A DNA stretch of 64,000 nt from NCBI GenBank assembly GCA_036874045.1, contig CM072342.1:5292501-5356500 (forward strand), given 5' to 3'. The stretch's first letter is position 1. Every line of letters begins with the position of its first letter. Positions 61,475 to 64,000 of the stretch are shown here, in pieces. The DNA comes from Cymodocea nodosa. Its lineage: Eukaryota > Streptophyta > Magnoliopsida > Alismatales > Cymodoceaceae. Under the pieces are notes generated by a model, which was given only the letters and a program-made list of their open reading frames with translations, did no database searches and was not told the DNA's origin. Made by a program: the position numbers and the translations under genes.

Positions 61475-62020
61475 TGGATAAATGGAGGATTAGATTTTCT
61501 TGAAATTTTTAAAAAATATGATTAGATTTTTTTTGATCAAATGTTTGTATTTATTTTCAATTTAATAATTTTCATGCATGCCTTTTGTTAATAACATTGA
61601 AGGTCTGTTTTTATATCTAGAAATAGTAAAACAAGAAACCATAGATAAAAAAAATAAAAACAATAAAAGAGTACATTTTTGCTGTACTTCAGTGTCCTCG
61701 TGGTAAACATGAATTACATTATTTTTAAGAATAAACTTGAAAATATCTATAGGTTAAGTTTATTTTTTATTAATAATTTGAACGTAGAAAATGAGAATTT
61801 AATCTCATCGATACTTTTTTTTATTTAAAATTACCGATATCTATTCATCAGGTCCGACCCCGCAAAAGTAGTAACGTGGAAGACAGAAAAGGACCGTCCT
61901 AGAAAAGAGGCCTATGAACAAAAGACGGAAAGCTAAGGCAAGATAAGAAGCATAAAACAACCCAACAAATGACTTAAAGGCTGGAAAATGTAGAGAGCAC
62001 ATAAAATGTTAACTGACGTA
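61475..62020. other. AT-rich gap between hAT and LINE
   Basis: No gene was recognised. Poly-T-rich text near 61814-61835 could be the A-tail of the minus-strand LINE, which would put that element's 3' end there. Confidence 0.35.
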
Positions 62021-64000
62021 AGCTTTATTTATATGATGGTAATGCCAAATCATTAAAAGAAGAAATGGCAACATCATCAAAAATGATTTCTCTACGGTGC
62101 TTCCAAATTTGCCATGCAGTAATAGCTACTAGGTACTTGATAAAATTTTTCCTATATTCCTTCCCAGTATATCTGATGGAGTGAAGGAACCAACCTTTCC
62201 AATGGTGCATCTGAAGATTAATATCGAGTATTTGAGCCATCCATCTACAAATAAAAGTGCTAAAGGTGCAATTGAAGAGGGTGTGATCCAAGGTTTCTTC
62301 AGCCTACTCACAAAAAGAAGCACATTGAATCCCACATTTTTTACGCAGATCTTCGGTAGGAACAACCTTGTGGAAAATTTGCCAAACGAAGAACATGACT
62401 TTTGATGGAGTATTAACGGTTGCGGGAGGCATGTAAAGACTTTTTAGCCTCCTGCTTGTGTCAAACCGTCTGCCAAGCTAAATGTACGTTGAAATTGCCA
62501 TGAACATCAAGACTCCAAAGAGTAAGTGCGTGTGTGGGGATCAAGAGTGAAGAGATAACCAAATTTGAGCCAAGCATCGCTAAGATCACGCCAAATATAA
62601 GAAGTGCTAAAATACCGCTGAATTTGAGAAAGATTTCCATAGATATCTGCAACGGTAGAAGCCCGAATACCTTAGTAGTTAAGGAGCCGCCAGATACATT
62701 TGAGCTTTAAAGTGAGACAAACATCCTTTATCGATCTAACACCAAGACCACCTTCCTCAATGGGGTGGGCGATTTTGTGCCAACTTATCCAATGAAAACA
62801 TTTTCCTTTATTATCCTTCCACAGAAATCTAGCACACATGCTCTACCAATAGAAGCAATAATACCAGAAGAAATTCTGGTCGCACTCAAGATATGGATGG
62901 CCACGTTGGAAAGGACATGTTTAATAAGAGATACGGTTTTACAGCTTACAGAGGAACTCATCATAATATTTTATTTTAAGCTGCCCTTTAAACATAAAAC
63001 AGCTCAAATAAATAAATGGCCAAGAACCGTGTTTGCATTCAAGTTAAATTTGGAGTCGGAGAATACGGCTAGAAGACGCCCTTTTGGAAACCATGAAATT
63101 CCTTTTATCCAGATTAATTTGCTGGCTAGTTGAGCGTTGATAATCAACCAAAATTTTCTTGATGCGATTAATCATGGAGGACCTGCCATTTATGAATAAC
63201 AAGGTGTCATTTGCATAGTGAATATGGGAGAACTTAAGGCTGTGGTTTTGAGAAGAATATAGGTGGGAGAGTCATGAAGCTTCATAAGACCTCTAGCCAT
63301 ATAAGCTCATCAACCAAAATAAAAAAGTAGGGAGAGATTGGACCTCCTTGCCTAAGGCCACAAGAAGGAAGAAAGAAGCCAGTGGAGGCTCCATGAATCA
63401 AAATGGAGGTGGAGTTTTGTTCGATGCATCTAGTGATGATCTCAAGGGAATCGGCATCAAAACCAAATTTTTGACGAATATGATAAAGAGCTTTCCATTC
63501 TAATCCATCAAAAGCTTTGGCCATATCAAGATTAACCACCATGTTACCTCCTCTGAAGTCATTATCAATGTACTGCATGAGCTCTTATGTCAAGGCAATA
63601 TTATCTATAATAGTTCGGCCTTTAACAAAAGCACCTTGAACAAGAGAAATAAGTTTAGGCATAAGGGAGGCAAGCTTCATGGCTAAGATCTTTGCAATGC
63701 ATTTATAGCAAACATTGCAAAGACTAATAGGTCTAAAGTCTTTGAACTCCATGGGATGTTGTTTCTTGGAGATGAGACTAATAAAGGTAGATTTCCAACA
63801 TCTATTTAGTTGAGCTCCTTTGAAGAAATGTTGTATGGTAGTACAAACATCTTTCCCAATGAGTTGCCAACAATGTTTGTAAAACTCTATCGTGAACCCA
63901 TCCAAACCAAAGGCCTTGCTTGGAGCAAGACCGAAGACAACGTCTCTAATCTCATCATCTGAAGGAATTCTTTTGAAATCATTATTATCCAAAGAGGTGA
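62021..64000 (-). mobile_element. L1-type LINE, 3' half, inactive
   Basis: On the minus strand the reverse transcriptase enters from the right edge. Blocks are DGFTIEFYKHCW, FRPISLCNVCYK, GAFVKGRTIIDNI, NLDMAKAFDGLEW and GLRQGGPISPYFF, spanning 63992-63282. Then comes the catalytic box YANDT (63206-63217), where active plant L1 elements have YADD. A zf-RVT domain follows near 62365-62025 (CVKNVGFNVLL; DHTLFNC; WQIWKHRRE). An in-frame TAA splits the RT at 63585-63587 and further frameshifts follow. The endonuclease half is outside the window. Confidence 0.88.

Noticed and set aside
1..64000. CRISPR arrays, bacterial-type operons, tRNA or rRNA genes
   Set aside because: None were seen. Repeats here are microsatellites, minisatellites, LTRs or transposon ends, and gene structure is eukaryotic throughout.

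Overview
This is nuclear DNA of a flowering plant. The genes have spliced introns, a plant-only gene set and a strong 5'-GC-rich bias in coding exons (ABCF5 exon 1, the NOI gene, the beta-xylosidase and the oxidoreductase first exons). They sit in very AT-rich DNA filled with plant transposons. The GC gradient, and (AG)n microsatellites beside genes, suggest a non-grass monocot (Zingiberales or palm type). That is an inference.

Bases 1-29600 are the gene-rich part. In order they hold the 5' exons of a PDCD2-like gene (minus strand, running off the left edge), a complete nine-exon plastid-type ABC-F ATPase (ABCF5-like, minus), an NOI/RIN4-type small gene (plus, last exon not found), an intronless PLS-class PPR gene of the At4g39530 type (plus), and a seven-exon GH3 beta-xylosidase (BXL, plus). 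As I recall, PDCD2-like, ABCF5 and NOI6 are consecutive in Arabidopsis (At5g64830, At5g64840, At5g64850), so the first three genes look like an ancient conserved block.

Bases 30400-58500 hold three copies of a Gfo/Idh/MocA oxidoreductase gene (At4g09670-like, minus strand). Two are intact two-exon genes, at 31032-32946 and 56649-58426. The third (43491-44116) is a broken copy of exon 2 only. The 24 kb between the intact copies is a nest of mobile elements: two Copia fragments, an Athila-like Ty3/gypsy gag-protease region, two solo LTRs with target-site duplications (one inserted inside the protease gene in inverted orientation), another LTR fragment carrying a 118-bp piece of plastid psbB, hAT elements and a FAR1-type MULE pseudogene. 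A paralogous empty site dates the hAT insertion after the segmental duplication.

Bases 58650-64000 contain a nearly complete but decayed hAT element (2.8 kb) and the 3' half of a dead LINE (L1) on the minus strand, whose reverse transcriptase has lost a catalytic aspartate.

I see no CRISPR array, no bacterial-type operon, no tRNA or rRNA gene and no clearly novel biochemical system. The most informative features are the conserved three-gene block, the layered insertion history between the oxidoreductase copies, the structured G-box-rich LTR family, and a microsatellite expanded right at a 5' splice site.
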